A DNA stretch of 38,630 nt from an uncultured beta proteobacterium (GCA_903927295.1 CAIYMN010000085.1:1-38630); one strand, 5' to 3'; shown: positions 1 through 12,781, counted from the stretch's first letter. Translations and numbers: made by a program. The notes: generated by a model not told the origin, from the sequence alone.

Positions 1-1336
1 CTCCCATCGGATTGACCTTTTCTTCGCGATAAATTCGCATCATCTCCTGCTGCATCTGCTGCGGGTTGTCCTTCATGCGCTCGCGCATTTCGGTCACTTT
101 GGGGTTGATGGCCTTCATCTTCGCCATGCTGGCGTAGGCTTTGGCGTTGAGCCAGTAAAACGCCGCCTTCAGCAGCAGGACCAGCGCCATGATCGACCAA
201 CCCCAGTTGCCGATAAGACTTTCGATCTTGTCAAGCAACCAGTAAAGCGGTTTGGCCAGAATCGTGAGCCAGCCGTAATCCTTCACCAGTTCAAGCCCCG
301 GCGCCAGCGATTCCAGCATCTTTTCTTCTTGCGGGCCAGCAAAAAACTTGGCTTCCAGGGCTTTGCTGGCACCCGGCGCAATATCATTCAAGGCCGTGAT
401 CATGCCCACGGCATACAGATTGGTATCGACCTTGCGCATGAACAAATCACGCTTGATACCATCGCCGAGCAACCACGCGCTGGCGAAATAGTGCTGCACC
501 ATCGCGACATAGCCATTTTCCGCCGTCTTTTCGATGTCAACCTTGTTCTTTTCGATATCAGCAAACTCAACCTTCTGATACTTCTTGGCTTCGGTATAGA
601 CCGCCGGTCCAGTGAACGTGGAGTAGAAAGAGGACTCGCCGACAGGCTTGTTGCCGTCGCGGACCAACTGCAGATAAAGTTGCGGCGACACAGGGACGAC
701 ACCGAGATTGGTCACCTCGTGCTTGACCGCAATCGAGTACGAACCACGACTCAGCGTGAAAGTCTTTATTAACTTCACTCCACCCACTTCCGGCGACTCA
801 AAACGAACCACGAGTTCTTTGTCGTCCCCCCGGAGATTGCGTTCGCCAGCCACGGCATTCATGATTGTTTTGTGAGTTGGAAAAGCGCCCCCAGCAGATC
901 CAGCGATCAGTCCCGATTGCGCAACATAAGTGCGCTCCTTGTTTTCATCAAGCAAGACTGTTTTCCTGGTCTTGTCGGACATGTCAGCGTGTTTGAGGAA
1001 CTCCGTCTGCACCAGCGATCCGCCTTCGGTGTCAAAGGTCAGCTTCAGTACGTCGCTCGTCACAACCAAGCGCTCGCGCGGTATCGACGCGTTCGCCACC
1101 GGCGTTGCTCCGGCTGTGACTCCGGGCACCAGCACAGCGGGCGGCACTAAGCCATTGGTGGACGCTGACGTCGGGACGCTTGACGCCGGCACTGCTGGAG
1201 CAAGCGTTGTCGCAGACTTGTTAGCACCGGGGAAGAAGGTTGCCTTGTGACCGGTGTAAACCTGCCATTGGTCCCACAGCAAGACCATGGAAAAACCAAA
1301 AATCACCCACAAAATGGTGCGGCGAATATCGTTCAT
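1..1336 (-). CDS. yidC: Membrane protein insertase YidC (partial, C-terminus beyond left edge)
   Basis: Minus-strand reading frame starts MNDIRRTILWVIFGFSMVLLWDQWQVYTGHKAT, typical YidC N-terminus; conserved order yidC-yidD-rnpA-rpmH; no stop before the window edge so absent from the ORF track. Confidence 0.93.
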   Translation of the reverse strand, partial: MNDIRRTILWVIFGFSMVLLWDQWQVYTGHKATFFPGANKSATTLAPAVPASSVPTSASTNGLVPPAVLVPGVTAGATPVANASIPRERLVVTSDVLKLTFDTEGGSLVQTEFLKHADMSDKTRKTVLLDENKERTYVAQSGLIAGSAGGAFPTHKTIMNAVAGERNLRGDDKELVVRFESPEVGGVKLIKTFTLSRGSYSIAVKHEVTNLGVVPVSPQLYLQLVRDGNKPVGESSFYSTFTGPAVYTEAKKYQKVEFADIEKNKVDIEKTAENGYVAMVQHYFASAWLLGDGIKRDLFMRKVDTNLYAVGMITALNDIAPGASKALEAKFFAGPQEEKMLESLAPGLELVKDYGWLTILAKPLYWLLDKIESLIGNWGWSIMALVLLLKAAFYWLNAKAYASMAKMKAINPKVTEMRERMKDNPQQMQQEMMRIYREEKVNPMG

Positions 1337-1605
1337 GAAGATTTCTTTTGAGTGGGGGAGAGAAGGAACTGGGTAAAGAGCCGGGGTTTCTCGGTTGGAA
1401 CCGGGTCAGACCCGCCCACACACCAAGGATGGCAACGACCAAGTCGCGCCAAAGTCAGATAAGCGCCCGCCGTCGCACCGTGCAACTGCAAGACCTGCAG
1501 GGAGTACAGCGAACAAGTCGGCTCAAATCGACAGGATGATCCCAGCCAAGGGCTAAACAACAGGCGGTAGGTCTTGACCAAACCAAGCAACATGTCCCTG
1601 ATCAT
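1333..1605 (-). CDS. yidD: Membrane protein insertion efficiency factor YidD
   Basis: 90 aa; YRLLFSPWLGSSCRFEPTCSLYS and CHPWCVGGSDPVP motifs; between rnpA and yidC. Confidence 0.95.
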   Translation of the reverse strand: MIRDMLLGLVKTYRLLFSPWLGSSCRFEPTCSLYSLQVLQLHGATAGAYLTLARLGRCHPWCVGGSDPVPTEKPRLFTQFLLSPTQKKSS

Positions 1606-2045
1606 CGTGAGGCTCCTTGAACTCTGCTGCTGGTTCGCTCAGCAGAATTTGTGAACAGTTGCTGCAGTTCGCAGCGCACAGTAGTCTTGAGCATATCGGA
1701 AGTCGCGCTTGGAAATTGTGCTTTGTCGAAACTTGCGCGCAGCCGCACTACATGGGAGCCAGCGCGAAGCATCGACTCGAATTCCGCACCAACGCTGTAG
1801 ATTTGCCGCTTTATCGCATTCCGCGTAACTGCGCGTTTGGCCCAGCGCTTCGGTACCATCGCCCCCATGGCCACATCAGATAACCCTGTTTGCGCTGGGT
1901 AGCTCTGCGTGGCAATAGCAGCAACGTCAGACTCTGCGCCAGCCTGAGTCAAACCGACTCGGTGCAAGGCAAAATGCGCCGTACGAGCCACGGTGACGCC
2001 CGTCATTGCAGCCTGAAACTGGCTTCTCGTCTTCAGTCGCTGCAC
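1602..2045 (-). CDS. rnpA: Ribonuclease P protein component
   Basis: 147 aa basic protein with KRWAKRAVTRNAIKRQIY signature; next to rpmH. Confidence 0.95.
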   Translation of the reverse strand: MQRLKTRSQFQAAMTGVTVARTAHFALHRVGLTQAGAESDVAAIATQSYPAQTGLSDVAMGAMVPKRWAKRAVTRNAIKRQIYSVGAEFESMLRAGSHVVRLRASFDKAQFPSATSDMLKTTVRCELQQLFTNSAERTSSRVQGASR

Positions 2046-2100
2046 GTTGCAAGTGGCGCCACAACAGCTGTTCAGCTACGCGCTACGCCGATCGTGAAAA

Positions 2101-2235
2101 TCAGACTGCCAGACGTTTGCGGCCCTTGGCACGACGGGCGTTGATTACAGCCCGGCCCCCTCGGGTCTTCATGCGCACCAGAAAACCGTGAGTACGGGCG
2201 CGGCGAATTTTGGAAGGTTGGTACGTGCGTTTCAT
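2101..2235 (-). CDS. rpmH: 50S ribosomal protein L34
   Basis: [44 protein letters not shown], 44 aa; start is internal to the longer ORF in the track. Confidence 0.98.
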   Translation of the reverse strand: MKRTYQPSKIRRARTHGFLVRMKTRGGRAVINARRAKGRKRLAV

Positions 2236-2412
2236 AGTGAAAATCCTAAAGTGATCAAGGACAGCCCGCCACCAATCTTGCAGCAAGTCACCGTCTTGTC
2301 GAGCCTAACGAAGGCAGGGTAACCCTAGATTATCGCAAACTTTCCCAATTCCGGCAATACCTTACATTGCATACAGCGTGTACCGCTGGAACTTTGCATG
2401 GTTTTGACGAGC

Positions 2413-2441
2413 TTGTGGATAAAACTTTAATAATCTACAAT
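2413..2441 (+). promoter_or_regulatory. Predicted dnaA promoter (TTGTGG-17 bp-TACAAT) with DnaA box TGTGGATAA (2414-2422) over the -35
   Basis: Direct sequence match; TGTGGATAA is the complement of TTATCCACA. Confidence 0.65.
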
Positions 2442-2462
2442 TCCTGTCGCCACAATTGAGAA

Positions 2463-2471
2463 CTATCCACA
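2463..2471 (+). promoter_or_regulatory. DnaA box, near consensus (CTATCCACA)
   Basis: One mismatch to TTATCCACA; just upstream of the dnaA AGAGG Shine-Dalgarno. Confidence 0.65.
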
Positions 2472-2486
2472 GAGGTTGTACACGCA

Positions 2487-3899
2487 ATGACAGAGGGACA
2501 ATACGCCGGCGAGTCCGGCTTGCGGGGGCGTGGCGCCGGCCAAGACCTCTGGCAGAGTTGCGTCGATCTGCTGGCACAGGAACTCCCTGAACAGCAGTTC
2601 AACACCTGGATAAAACCTCTCTCGGCCGAGGTAGCGATCGACCTGGCCAAAGTCACCATCTTTGTTGCCAACCGGTTCAAACTGGATTGGATCAGGGCAC
2701 AGTACAGCAGTCGGATTGCCAGTCTACTGGGCAAGCTTTCTGGTCAACCAGTTCAACTGGAGTTAGCGCTTGCTCTTCGTGAAAGTGTTGTAAACAAGCA
2801 TTCTATTCAGCGCTTGGTCGAACCTATTGCGATGGAAGAGTCGAACGAGATTGAGGAAGGCCGAAACCCTGGCGGTCTCAAGAACAGGCTCAATACATCG
2901 CTAACCTTCGACACGCTGGTCGAAGGAGCAGCAAACCGAATGGCTCGCGCGGCGGCGATGCACGTGGCTGGAATGCCGGGTCATTTGTACAACCCTCTGT
3001 TTATCTACGGTGGCGTCGGGTTGGGTAAAACCCACTTGATGCATGCCGTGGGCAACCGCCTCTTGGGCGACAGGCCCACAGCCAAGGTTCTCTACATCCA
3101 TGCAGAGCAGTTTGTCTCAGATGTGGTCAAGGCTTATCAGCGCAAGACTTTTGACGAATTCAAGGAACGCTACCATTCGCTTGATCTGCTGCTGATTGAT
3201 GACGTTCAGTTCCTCGCGAACAAGGAGCGCACCCAGGAAGAATTTTTCAACGCATTCGAGGCGCTGCTTGCCAAGAAGTCGCACATTGTCATGACCAGCG
3301 ACACCTATCCCAAGGGTCTCGCGGACATTCATGAGCGGCTGGTGTCGCGATTTGACTCCGGACTGACTGTTGCCATAGAGCCGCCGGAGTTGGAGATGCG
3401 GGTGGCGATCCTGATCAACAAGGCGCGAGTTGAAGGCATTGAGATGCCGGAAGAGGTGGCTTTTTTTGTAGCAAAGAACGTTCGCTCCAACGTGCGCGAA
3501 CTCGAAGGGGCCTTGCGCAAGATTTTGGCCTATTCCCGATTCAACCAAAAGGAGATTTCGATCCTTCTGGCGCGTGAGGCGTTGCGTGATCTGTTGTCCA
3601 TTCAAAATCGACAGATTTCTGTGGAAAACATCCAGAAGACCGTAGCCGACTACTACAAGATCAAGATAGCCGACATGTATTCCAAGAAGCGGCCTGCAAG
3701 CATTGCACGACCACGACAAATTGCAATGTACTTGGCTAAAGAGTTGACACAAAAGAGTCTGCCTGAAATTGGGGAACTATTTGGCGGACGCGATCACACG
3801 ACCGTTTTGCATGCAGTACGCAAGATCGGCGGCGAGCGCCAACAGATGACTGAACTGAACCAGCAACTTCATGTACTGGAACAAACACTTAAGGGATAA
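2487..3899 (+). CDS. dnaA: Chromosomal replication initiator protein DnaA
   Basis: 470 aa; Walker [11 protein letters not shown], Walker [11 protein letters not shown]-terminal [14 protein letters not shown]. Confidence 0.99.
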   Translation: MTEGQYAGESGLRGRGAGQDLWQSCVDLLAQELPEQQFNTWIKPLSAEVAIDLAKVTIFVANRFKLDWIRAQYSSRIASLLGKLSGQPVQLELALALRESVVNKHSIQRLVEPIAMEESNEIEEGRNPGGLKNRLNTSLTFDTLVEGAANRMARAAAMHVAGMPGHLYNPLFIYGGVGLGKTHLMHAVGNRLLGDRPTAKVLYIHAEQFVSDVVKAYQRKTFDEFKERYHSLDLLLIDDVQFLANKERTQEEFFNAFEALLAKKSHIVMTSDTYPKGLADIHERLVSRFDSGLTVAIEPPELEMRVAILINKARVEGIEMPEEVAFFVAKNVRSNVRELEGALRKILAYSRFNQKEISILLAREALRDLLSIQNRQISVENIQKTVADYYKIKIADMYSKKRPASIARPRQIAMYLAKELTQKSLPEIGELFGGRDHTTVLHAVRKIGGERQQMTELNQQLHVLEQTLKG

Positions 3900-3927
3900 G
3901 TGAAAGAATAAAAATGGGAAAATAGCA

Positions 3928-3942
3928 GTATTTGGCAAATAC
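3928..3942. repeat. 15-bp perfect inverted repeat GTATTTG-G-CAAATAC in the dnaA-dnaN gap
   Basis: 7-1-7 palindrome read directly. Confidence 0.6.
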
Positions 3943-3995
3943 ACCCTATTCATACCACGCCAATTGAATTACCGGCATCCAATACAGAGGTTGAC

Positions 3996-5102
3996 ATGAT
4001 CGTTCTGAAAGCCACTCAAGACAAAGTCCTGGCAGTTTTGCAATCCGTCGCAGGCATTGTGGAGCGCAGGCATACTTTGCCGATTCTTGCCAATGTGCTG
4101 ATTCGAAAAACCGGCCCCTCTCTGCAACTTACCACCAGCGATCTTGAGATTCAAATCCGCACCAGCGCTGAAATTGCTGGCGACCCTGGAGACTTCGCTA
4201 CGACCGTTGGCGCTCGAAAGCTGATCGATATTCTTCGCACGATGCCCGCTGATCAGACGGTGTCGCTGGAATCGAACGCCGCCAAACTCATTCTGCGCGG
4301 CGGCAAGAGCAAGTTCACGCTGCAGACTATGGCGGCGGAAGACTTTCCATTGGTTCAGGAAGCGTCCAGCTTTGGGCCGGTCTTCAGTGTGCCTCAAAAA
4401 ACACTGAAGGATCTGCTCGGTCAGGTGTCTTTCGCAATGGCAGTACACGACATTCGCTACTACCTCAACGGTATTCTGTTCGTAGCAGAAGGCAAGCAAC
4501 TGAGCTTGGTGGCGACAGATGGGCACCGCTTGGCCTATGCCTCGGCCACACTGGATGTGGATGTCCCCAAGCAGGAAGTGATATTGCCACGCAAGACGGT
4601 GATTGAACTGCAGCGTCTGCTCTCTAATGCGCAGGGCGCCATTGAAATGCAGTTTGCCAACAATCAAGCCAAATTCAGCTTCGACGGTATGGAGTTTGTA
4701 ACCAAACTGGTCGAGGGCAAGTTCCCCGACTACAACCGCGTTATTCCAAAGAACCACAAGAACAGCATCACACTGGGCCGCCTGCCTTTACTGGCAACCT
4801 TGCAACGAACGGCCATTCTGACTAGCGAGAAGTTCAAAGGCGTGCGTCTGAATATTGACCCCGGAAGTTTGCGAGTTGCGTCCAATAATGCAGAACAGGA
4901 AGAGGCGGTGGACGAACTAGACATTGATTACCACGGTGACAGCATTGAAATTGGTTTCAACGTGACCTACCTGATTGACGCGCTGGCCAACATGACGCAG
5001 GAGATGGTCAAGTTGGAACTCTCTGACAGCAACAGTTCGGCTCTTTTCACCATTCCGGACAACAACACCTTCAAATACGTTGTCATGCCAATGAGAATTT
5101 GA
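3996..5102 (+). CDS. dnaN: DNA polymerase III subunit beta (sliding clamp)
   Basis: 368 aa; MIVLKATQDKVLAVLQSVAGIVERRHTLPILANVLI; C-terminal YVVMPMRI. Confidence 0.99.
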   Translation: MIVLKATQDKVLAVLQSVAGIVERRHTLPILANVLIRKTGPSLQLTTSDLEIQIRTSAEIAGDPGDFATTVGARKLIDILRTMPADQTVSLESNAAKLILRGGKSKFTLQTMAAEDFPLVQEASSFGPVFSVPQKTLKDLLGQVSFAMAVHDIRYYLNGILFVAEGKQLSLVATDGHRLAYASATLDVDVPKQEVILPRKTVIELQRLLSNAQGAIEMQFANNQAKFSFDGMEFVTKLVEGKFPDYNRVIPKNHKNSITLGRLPLLATLQRTAILTSEKFKGVRLNIDPGSLRVASNNAEQEEAVDELDIDYHGDSIEIGFNVTYLIDALANMTQEMVKLELSDSNSSALFTIPDNNTFKYVVMPMRI

Positions 5103-5169
5103 AGATCGTTGCAACCTCCGTGGGATAAACGCTTGCCGTTCAGAGCGAGCGTTGCCCTCAACCGACTAA

Positions 5170-8207
<3,038 letters not shown>

Positions 8208-8343
8208 GTTGGCTCCAGTTTGTGGGTTGATATCAAACGTCCAGTGTAAACAAAATGTACTGCATTGCAATAGGCGTCCGCCCGAGCGTCGCTTGCCGGT
8301 CCGGACTATAGTCGGGCAATCATGATTTTGTTTGAGGACTCCA

Positions 8344-8922
8344 ATGACCTATCTTATTCTCGGACTGCTTGTTTTCCTTGGCGTGCATTCCGTTCGCATT
8401 GTGGCCGATGACTGGCGCACACGAACCATTGGGAAAAGCGGCGAGTTGCCGTGGAAGGCGGTTTATTCAGTAGTATCGGTGCTCGGTTTGGGTTTGCTGG
8501 TGTGGGGCTTTGGTCTGGCGCGGCAGCAGCCTGTTCAGCTGTGGAGCCCTCCAACAGGCATGCGTCACCTGGCTGCGCTGCTGACTCTGGTTTCATTTGT
8601 CCTGCTCGCTGCTGCCTACGTTCCGCGCAATAGTATCAAGGCACGTCTTCACCATCCAACGGTGCTGGCAGTCAAGGTGTGGGCAATGGCGCACTTGGTC
8701 GCCAATGGCAATCTGGCACACGTGTTGATGTTCGGCCTGTTTTTGCTGTGGTCCATTTTCGACTTCGCGGCGGCCCGCCGGCGTGACCGTTCTGGTGTCA
8801 TCCAGTACCCGCAGGGCAGCGTCGGCGCCACCGTCATCACAATGATTGTCGGGTTCGGCGCATGGCTCGCCTTTGCACTGTGGCTGCATGGCCTGCTGAT
8901 CGGGGTTCGGCCGTTCGGTTGA
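8344..8922 (+). CDS. NnrU-family integral membrane protein
   Basis: MTYLILGLLVFLGVHSVRI, multi-TM; PRNSIKARLHHPTVLAVKVWAMAHLVANG resembles NnrU family. Confidence 0.85.
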   Translation: MTYLILGLLVFLGVHSVRIVADDWRTRTIGKSGELPWKAVYSVVSVLGLGLLVWGFGLARQQPVQLWSPPTGMRHLAALLTLVSFVLLAAAYVPRNSIKARLHHPTVLAVKVWAMAHLVANGNLAHVLMFGLFLLWSIFDFAAARRRDRSGVIQYPQGSVGATVITMIVGFGAWLAFALWLHGLLIGVRPFG

Positions 8923-8995
8923 TGAGTTGCCATTTCGGTTCTGGCAATTACCGCAATTCAGGTACTCGCGTGCGCACGAAACGATCTTCTTGCGT

Positions 8996-9208
8996 TTATT
9001 TGATACCCAGCGCCCATTGAATGAGGTATTTCGCCACGAAGCCCGTCATTCCGAAAGCCAGTCCCAGAAAAATCACAAAAGTTCCGAATTTTCCGGCTTT
9101 CGATGACCATGCCAAGTGGCCGATGATGAACAACATGTAGAGCATAAAGCCGCCTACGCCGAAGGTCAGACCGAATGCGGCAATCTGCTCCTCCGAATAA
9201 CCAAACAT
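8996..9208 (-). CDS. DUF2788-type small membrane protein
   Basis: 70 aa MFGYSEEQIAAFGLTFGVGGFMLYMLFIIGHLAW, resembles DUF2788 proteins. Confidence 0.75.
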   Translation of the reverse strand: MFGYSEEQIAAFGLTFGVGGFMLYMLFIIGHLAWSSKAGKFGTFVIFLGLAFGMTGFVAKYLIQWALGIK

Positions 9209-10050
9209 CAGGGCGACTCCCGCTCCGCCAAGGTTGAGACATCAACCAAATCGCGATACGCATGCCAACTGGCGTGTCCCAGTACAGGAATAACCACTAT
9301 GAGCCCCAACAGGAGCGAAGCCATGCCAAGAGCGGTCAAGCCCATGATCAGAAATGCCCAGAACGCCATTGCTACCGGATTGGACAGAACCACCTGCCAA
9401 CTTGTAAGGACCGCTCGCATCAAAGTGACCCGGCGGTCAAGCAACAAGGGAATGGCAATCACTGTAGACGCAAAAATTGGCGCCGCCAGGACACCACCCA
9501 GGACCAGCCAAAGTTCAAACAGCACCCCGTCTTTAGCCAAGACCACATGTTGGACAAAATCTCCTGGGTTCTGAACCGGCAACGGAGCCAACAGTGTGAT
9601 AAGGGCTGCCGATGTGAGAACCCAACCGGTTGTAGCCAGGGCCAGCAGAGCGCCGAATTGGAAGAGGCACCAGTAGTCGTTACCCCATTTGTTGAAGTGG
9701 CTGTCTTGCCAGTTCAGCCAGGTTTTCAGGACCACGCTAAGGTCGGGTCTTTCTCCGCGCTCCCGTGCCCGACTCAATGCGTACAGACTGGTCGCCAGCA
9801 CCGGTGCCACCAACAGAAAACCGGAGAGCGCTCCTGCCAGCCACCAGAATTGCTGGTACGCCACCATCACGACGGCTGCACCTATAAAAAAGAGTGCCAA
9901 ACCGTGTACAACGCTGATCCACCCGCAAAATGCCATATCCTGCCACCCGAGCATGAGCCAGCGCAAGGGCCGAGTCAGGGAGACACTACGGATGCTTGGA
10001 TATTCGCCTATGGAGCTTGTGCCAGCGTTTGGGAGTGACGGTGTAGGCAT
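9208..10050 (-). CDS. DUF2189-type multi-pass membrane protein
   Basis: Start MPTPSLPNAGTSSIGEYPSIRSVSLTRPLRWLMLGWQDM; hydrophobic segments; abuts the previous gene. Confidence 0.75.
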   Translation of the reverse strand: MPTPSLPNAGTSSIGEYPSIRSVSLTRPLRWLMLGWQDMAFCGWISVVHGLALFFIGAAVVMVAYQQFWWLAGALSGFLLVAPVLATSLYALSRARERGERPDLSVVLKTWLNWQDSHFNKWGNDYWCLFQFGALLALATTGWVLTSAALITLLAPLPVQNPGDFVQHVVLAKDGVLFELWLVLGGVLAAPIFASTVIAIPLLLDRRVTLMRAVLTSWQVVLSNPVAMAFWAFLIMGLTALGMASLLLGLIVVIPVLGHASWHAYRDLVDVSTLAERESP

Positions 10051-10121
10051 GAGTGTTGCAAGTGTAGGCTTTGGGCGCGAGGAACGGATAATGCACTTTT
10101 CTAATTCCATAGGATATTGCC

Positions 10122-10487
10122 ATGCCCCGCGCCATTCTTGACGAGTCAAACATCCACCCGGCCGTCCGCGACAAGATTGCCAACCACGAACAGGCCATTG
10201 TCCGTGAAGTGCAAGCCGCTGTCGCACAACACCCGGTGGTGGTGGTCGGAATGGGTATGAACCCCTTTCCGAAGAAGGCTCGCAAAGCGCTTGACGCCGC
10301 CGGCGTAACGCACAAGTATCTGGAATACGGCAACTACTTTAATACGTGGCGCCAGCGCAATGCACTAAAGCTGTGGACCGGTTGGCCCACCTTGCCGATG
10401 GTGTTTGTGAAGGGAACGCTCGTCGGTGGCGCCGACGATCTGGTCGGCCTTATCGACAGCGGCGCGCTGAAGAAAATGCTGACCTGA
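10122..10487 (+). CDS. grxD: Grx4-family monothiol glutaredoxin
   Basis: 121 aa; VVVVGMGMNPFPKKARKALDAAGV, WPTLPMVFVKGTLVGGADDL. The usual CGFS-type region reads PFPK with no Cys, so redox activity is uncertain. Confidence 0.75.
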   Translation: MPRAILDESNIHPAVRDKIANHEQAIVREVQAAVAQHPVVVVGMGMNPFPKKARKALDAAGVTHKYLEYGNYFNTWRQRNALKLWTGWPTLPMVFVKGTLVGGADDLVGLIDSGALKKMLT

Positions 10488-10524
10488 CCACGAGCTGCTC
10501 TGTCCGCCCGGCTCGTTACAGGAG

Positions 10525-11073
10525 TCAGGGTTTTGGTTGGACCGGGCCTTTGCCATCGCGCGGAGCGCCCATACGGCCAGCTGGGCCGAAATGACGCGCG
10601 GTGGCCGAATCAAACACCTTTTGCTGCTCAGGCGTCAACGCCGCATAAAGCAACTTGGTCGCTTCACCTCGTTTGTCCATGGTGGCCGTCATGTCGGCCG
10701 CGTGCTGCGCATGCAGAGCCTTCATCCGGTCGATTCGCTCTGGTGTTGGAAGTTTTGCCAGTTCGGCGAAATCCGGTCGCTTGGCCTTCAAGTCGGCAGG
10801 TGGCTTCATGGCTGCCGTGAAAGTGGTCCAGGCACCTTCTTGCGCCGGGGTCAATTTGAGGGCCGCCTTCAGTGCAGCTTGGCGCCGTTCCGCGCGGGCC
10901 TGCATCCGTGCCGGATTCACCGGCCCCATACCCGGATGAGCCATCCCTTCATGCATCGGGCCACCAGAACCCATCATTCCAGCAGGCCCCGCACCGGGCG
11001 TTTGTGAGTAGGCGCCAAGTCCGACGGTAGCCAATATACCGGCAAGCAACAAGGGCTTGAAAACTGATTTCAT
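10525..11073 (-). CDS. Spy/CpxP-like (LTXXQ) periplasmic protein
   Basis: Signal peptide MKSVFKPLLLAGILATVGLGAYSQ; LKLTPAQEGAWTTF and ALTPEQQKVFD motifs. Confidence 0.75.
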   Translation of the reverse strand: MKSVFKPLLLAGILATVGLGAYSQTPGAGPAGMMGSGGPMHEGMAHPGMGPVNPARMQARAERRQAALKAALKLTPAQEGAWTTFTAAMKPPADLKAKRPDFAELAKLPTPERIDRMKALHAQHAADMTATMDKRGEATKLLYAALTPEQQKVFDSATARHFGPAGRMGAPRDGKGPVQPKP

Positions 11074-11183
11074 TTGAGCTTCCTTTTAGGTATGTCTGAC
11101 GCTTCAAACGTGGCATCAGCCGGCTAGCAGTTTGCTCCGCACTTGTATCTGCTGCGTGATGCTTGATCGAAGCTTTGTAAAGT

Positions 11184-11381
11184 TCAGCTCTTGGTTTTCG
11201 TAGAGCAGGTATTCCAGCCAAAGATGGCGTAGGGCGGGCACCAGCCGATGGCTCCCGTGGCCAACGGCACAACCCCCAACCAGCCCCAGGCGCCAACGAC
11301 ACCGGTGACGGTCAGTCCAATCAGCACCAGGCCGACCACAATACGCAAAATACGGTCCATTCCACCAACATTCAATTCCAT
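11184..11381 (-). CDS. DUF2892-family inner membrane protein
   Basis: 65 aa; GGMDRILRIVVGLVLIGLTV...ATGAIGWCPPYAIFGWNTC. Confidence 0.85.
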   Translation of the reverse strand: MELNVGGMDRILRIVVGLVLIGLTVTGVVGAWGWLGVVPLATGAIGWCPPYAIFGWNTCSTKTKS

Positions 11382-11426
11382 TGCGCACTCCTCAAAAAGT
11401 TGTCGAGGTTTGAATTGGATACGCCA

Positions 11427-12089
11427 TCAGGCGCCGAGTCTGTGACAGAAGTCACTTAACGCCGTGGCATCGGTGATAAATATTTGTTCTCGCCCCAAAC
11501 TTACCCAGCCCTCCCGCTCAAAACGGCGTAGCAGGCGTGTAATGATCTCCCGCACGGTCCCGAGTTCATCGGCCAGCGCCTGGTGTGTAACCGGCAGGTG
11601 CTGTCCTCGCCCCAAGAGCGCGGCCGCCAAACGACGGTCAAGTTTTTGAAAGGCTACTGCATCGATGAGGCTGGTGAGGTCCGCCATGCGCGCCGCAAAC
11701 AAGCCAAGCACCTCGTCGCGAAAGGCGGGTGTTTCCAGCCAGCGCAGAAAGATGTCGGGAGGAATCAGTATCAGGGAGCTGGCTTTCGTGGTCACACCAC
11801 GGGCGGACAGCGGTTGTTTTCTAAACAGGCAGGCCGATGAAACCAGACACAACTCCCCTGGTGCAACACGGTACAACTCCAAAGAGCGCCCATCCATCGA
11901 ACTGCGCGAAACCTTGATCTCACCCTGAAGCACAAGCGGAAAGCCCTGACACGGCGCATTTTCGCTAAACAGTACGGCTCCGCCCGGCGCCTGCATCTGG
12001 GCCAGCGCCGGATTCAACTCGGCGAGCGACGGCCGCACCTGTTTCAACGTCGGGTAAAGGGCGAAAGGAAGTTGCACCAAGTCCATCAT
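11427..12089 (-). CDS. Crp/Fnr-family transcriptional regulator
   Basis: cNMP-binding-like N-terminus, HTH THQALADELGTVREIITRLLRRFEREGWV. Confidence 0.85.
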   Translation of the reverse strand: MMDLVQLPFALYPTLKQVRPSLAELNPALAQMQAPGGAVLFSENAPCQGFPLVLQGEIKVSRSSMDGRSLELYRVAPGELCLVSSACLFRKQPLSARGVTTKASSLILIPPDIFLRWLETPAFRDEVLGLFAARMADLTSLIDAVAFQKLDRRLAAALLGRGQHLPVTHQALADELGTVREIITRLLRRFEREGWVSLGREQIFITDATALSDFCHRLGA

Positions 12090-12550
12090 GCCGGCCGGCA
12101 GCAGCTACCTGCCAAGTCTTCCAATATCGGGCAATCCGGTCGTTCATCCCCCGAGCAGTGTTCGAGCAGGACGACCAGTGTGTGTTGCATGGCCTGCATG
12201 GCCTCAATCCGCTGCGTCAAGTCATCCACATGGCGCTGAGCGATGCGCTTGACGCTGGCACTCGCGCGCTTACGATCATTCCAAAGGCCAACCAGTTCCG
12301 CAATTTCCGCCATGGAAAACCCAAGTTGCCGAGCTCGCTTGATGAACTGCAACGAGCGCACGTCAGACTGGGCGTACTGGCGATAGCCACTGTCGGTGCG
12401 CGCCACCGGTGGCAACAATCCGAGAGACTCGTAGTGGCGAACCATTTTCGCCGACACGCCCGACAAAAGCGCCGCACCGCCAATGGTGACCGGCCAGGAC
12501 CTGTCGTCAAGCGCCCCTGTTGGCGTCGCAATTTTGTCGCAACCGCTCAT
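12086..12550 (-). CDS. cueR: MerR-family copper-responsive regulator, CueR-like
   Basis: TIGGAALLSGVSAKMVRHYESLGLLPPVARTDSGYRQY; C-terminal CSGDERPDCPIL..CC; next to copZ and copA. Confidence 0.85.
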   Translation of the reverse strand: MSGCDKIATPTGALDDRSWPVTIGGAALLSGVSAKMVRHYESLGLLPPVARTDSGYRQYAQSDVRSLQFIKRARQLGFSMAEIAELVGLWNDRKRASASVKRIAQRHVDDLTQRIEAMQAMQHTLVVLLEHCSGDERPDCPILEDLAGSCCRPA

Positions 12551-12744
12551 ACAACAACTGCGTAGCCTTCTTCGGCAATCGCTTTGGCCAGTCTGTCGCG
12601 AGCGAGTTCTGACTGCACTTCCACCGTGTTGGCGGCGCGGTCGATGGTGACTTCGGCCTTCGGGTCGGTTTGTTTCACTGCGCGCGTGACTGCTTTCTCG
12701 CAATGACCACAAGTCATGCCGCTGACAGTAAATATCTGTTTCAT
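12547..12744 (-). CDS. copZ: Heavy-metal (copper) chaperone
   Basis: 65 aa HMA domain, GMTCGHCEKAVTRAV; overlaps the cueR start by 4 bp. Confidence 0.85.
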   Translation of the reverse strand: MKQIFTVSGMTCGHCEKAVTRAVKQTDPKAEVTIDRAANTVEVQSELARDRLAKAIAEEGYAVVV

Positions 12745-12781
12745 GGGTGATCTCCATTGGGTGTTGAGGAGCGTATGTTGA

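Noticed and set aside
2236-2486. rpmH-dnaA gap as the main oriC
   Set aside because: Only two convincing DnaA boxes, both explained by dnaA autoregulation; no trio-like run; coding-strand-controlled G/C counts suggest the switch lies further right. Not excluded without a whole-genome skew
3969-4757. 262-aa minus-strand ORF opposite dnaN
   Set aside because: Antisense shadow ORF of dnaN
9262-10038. 258-aa plus-strand ORF opposite the DUF2189-type gene
   Set aside because: Shadow ORF rich in H/Q/C, as expected from antisense of membrane-protein codons; the minus-strand protein has clear TM segments
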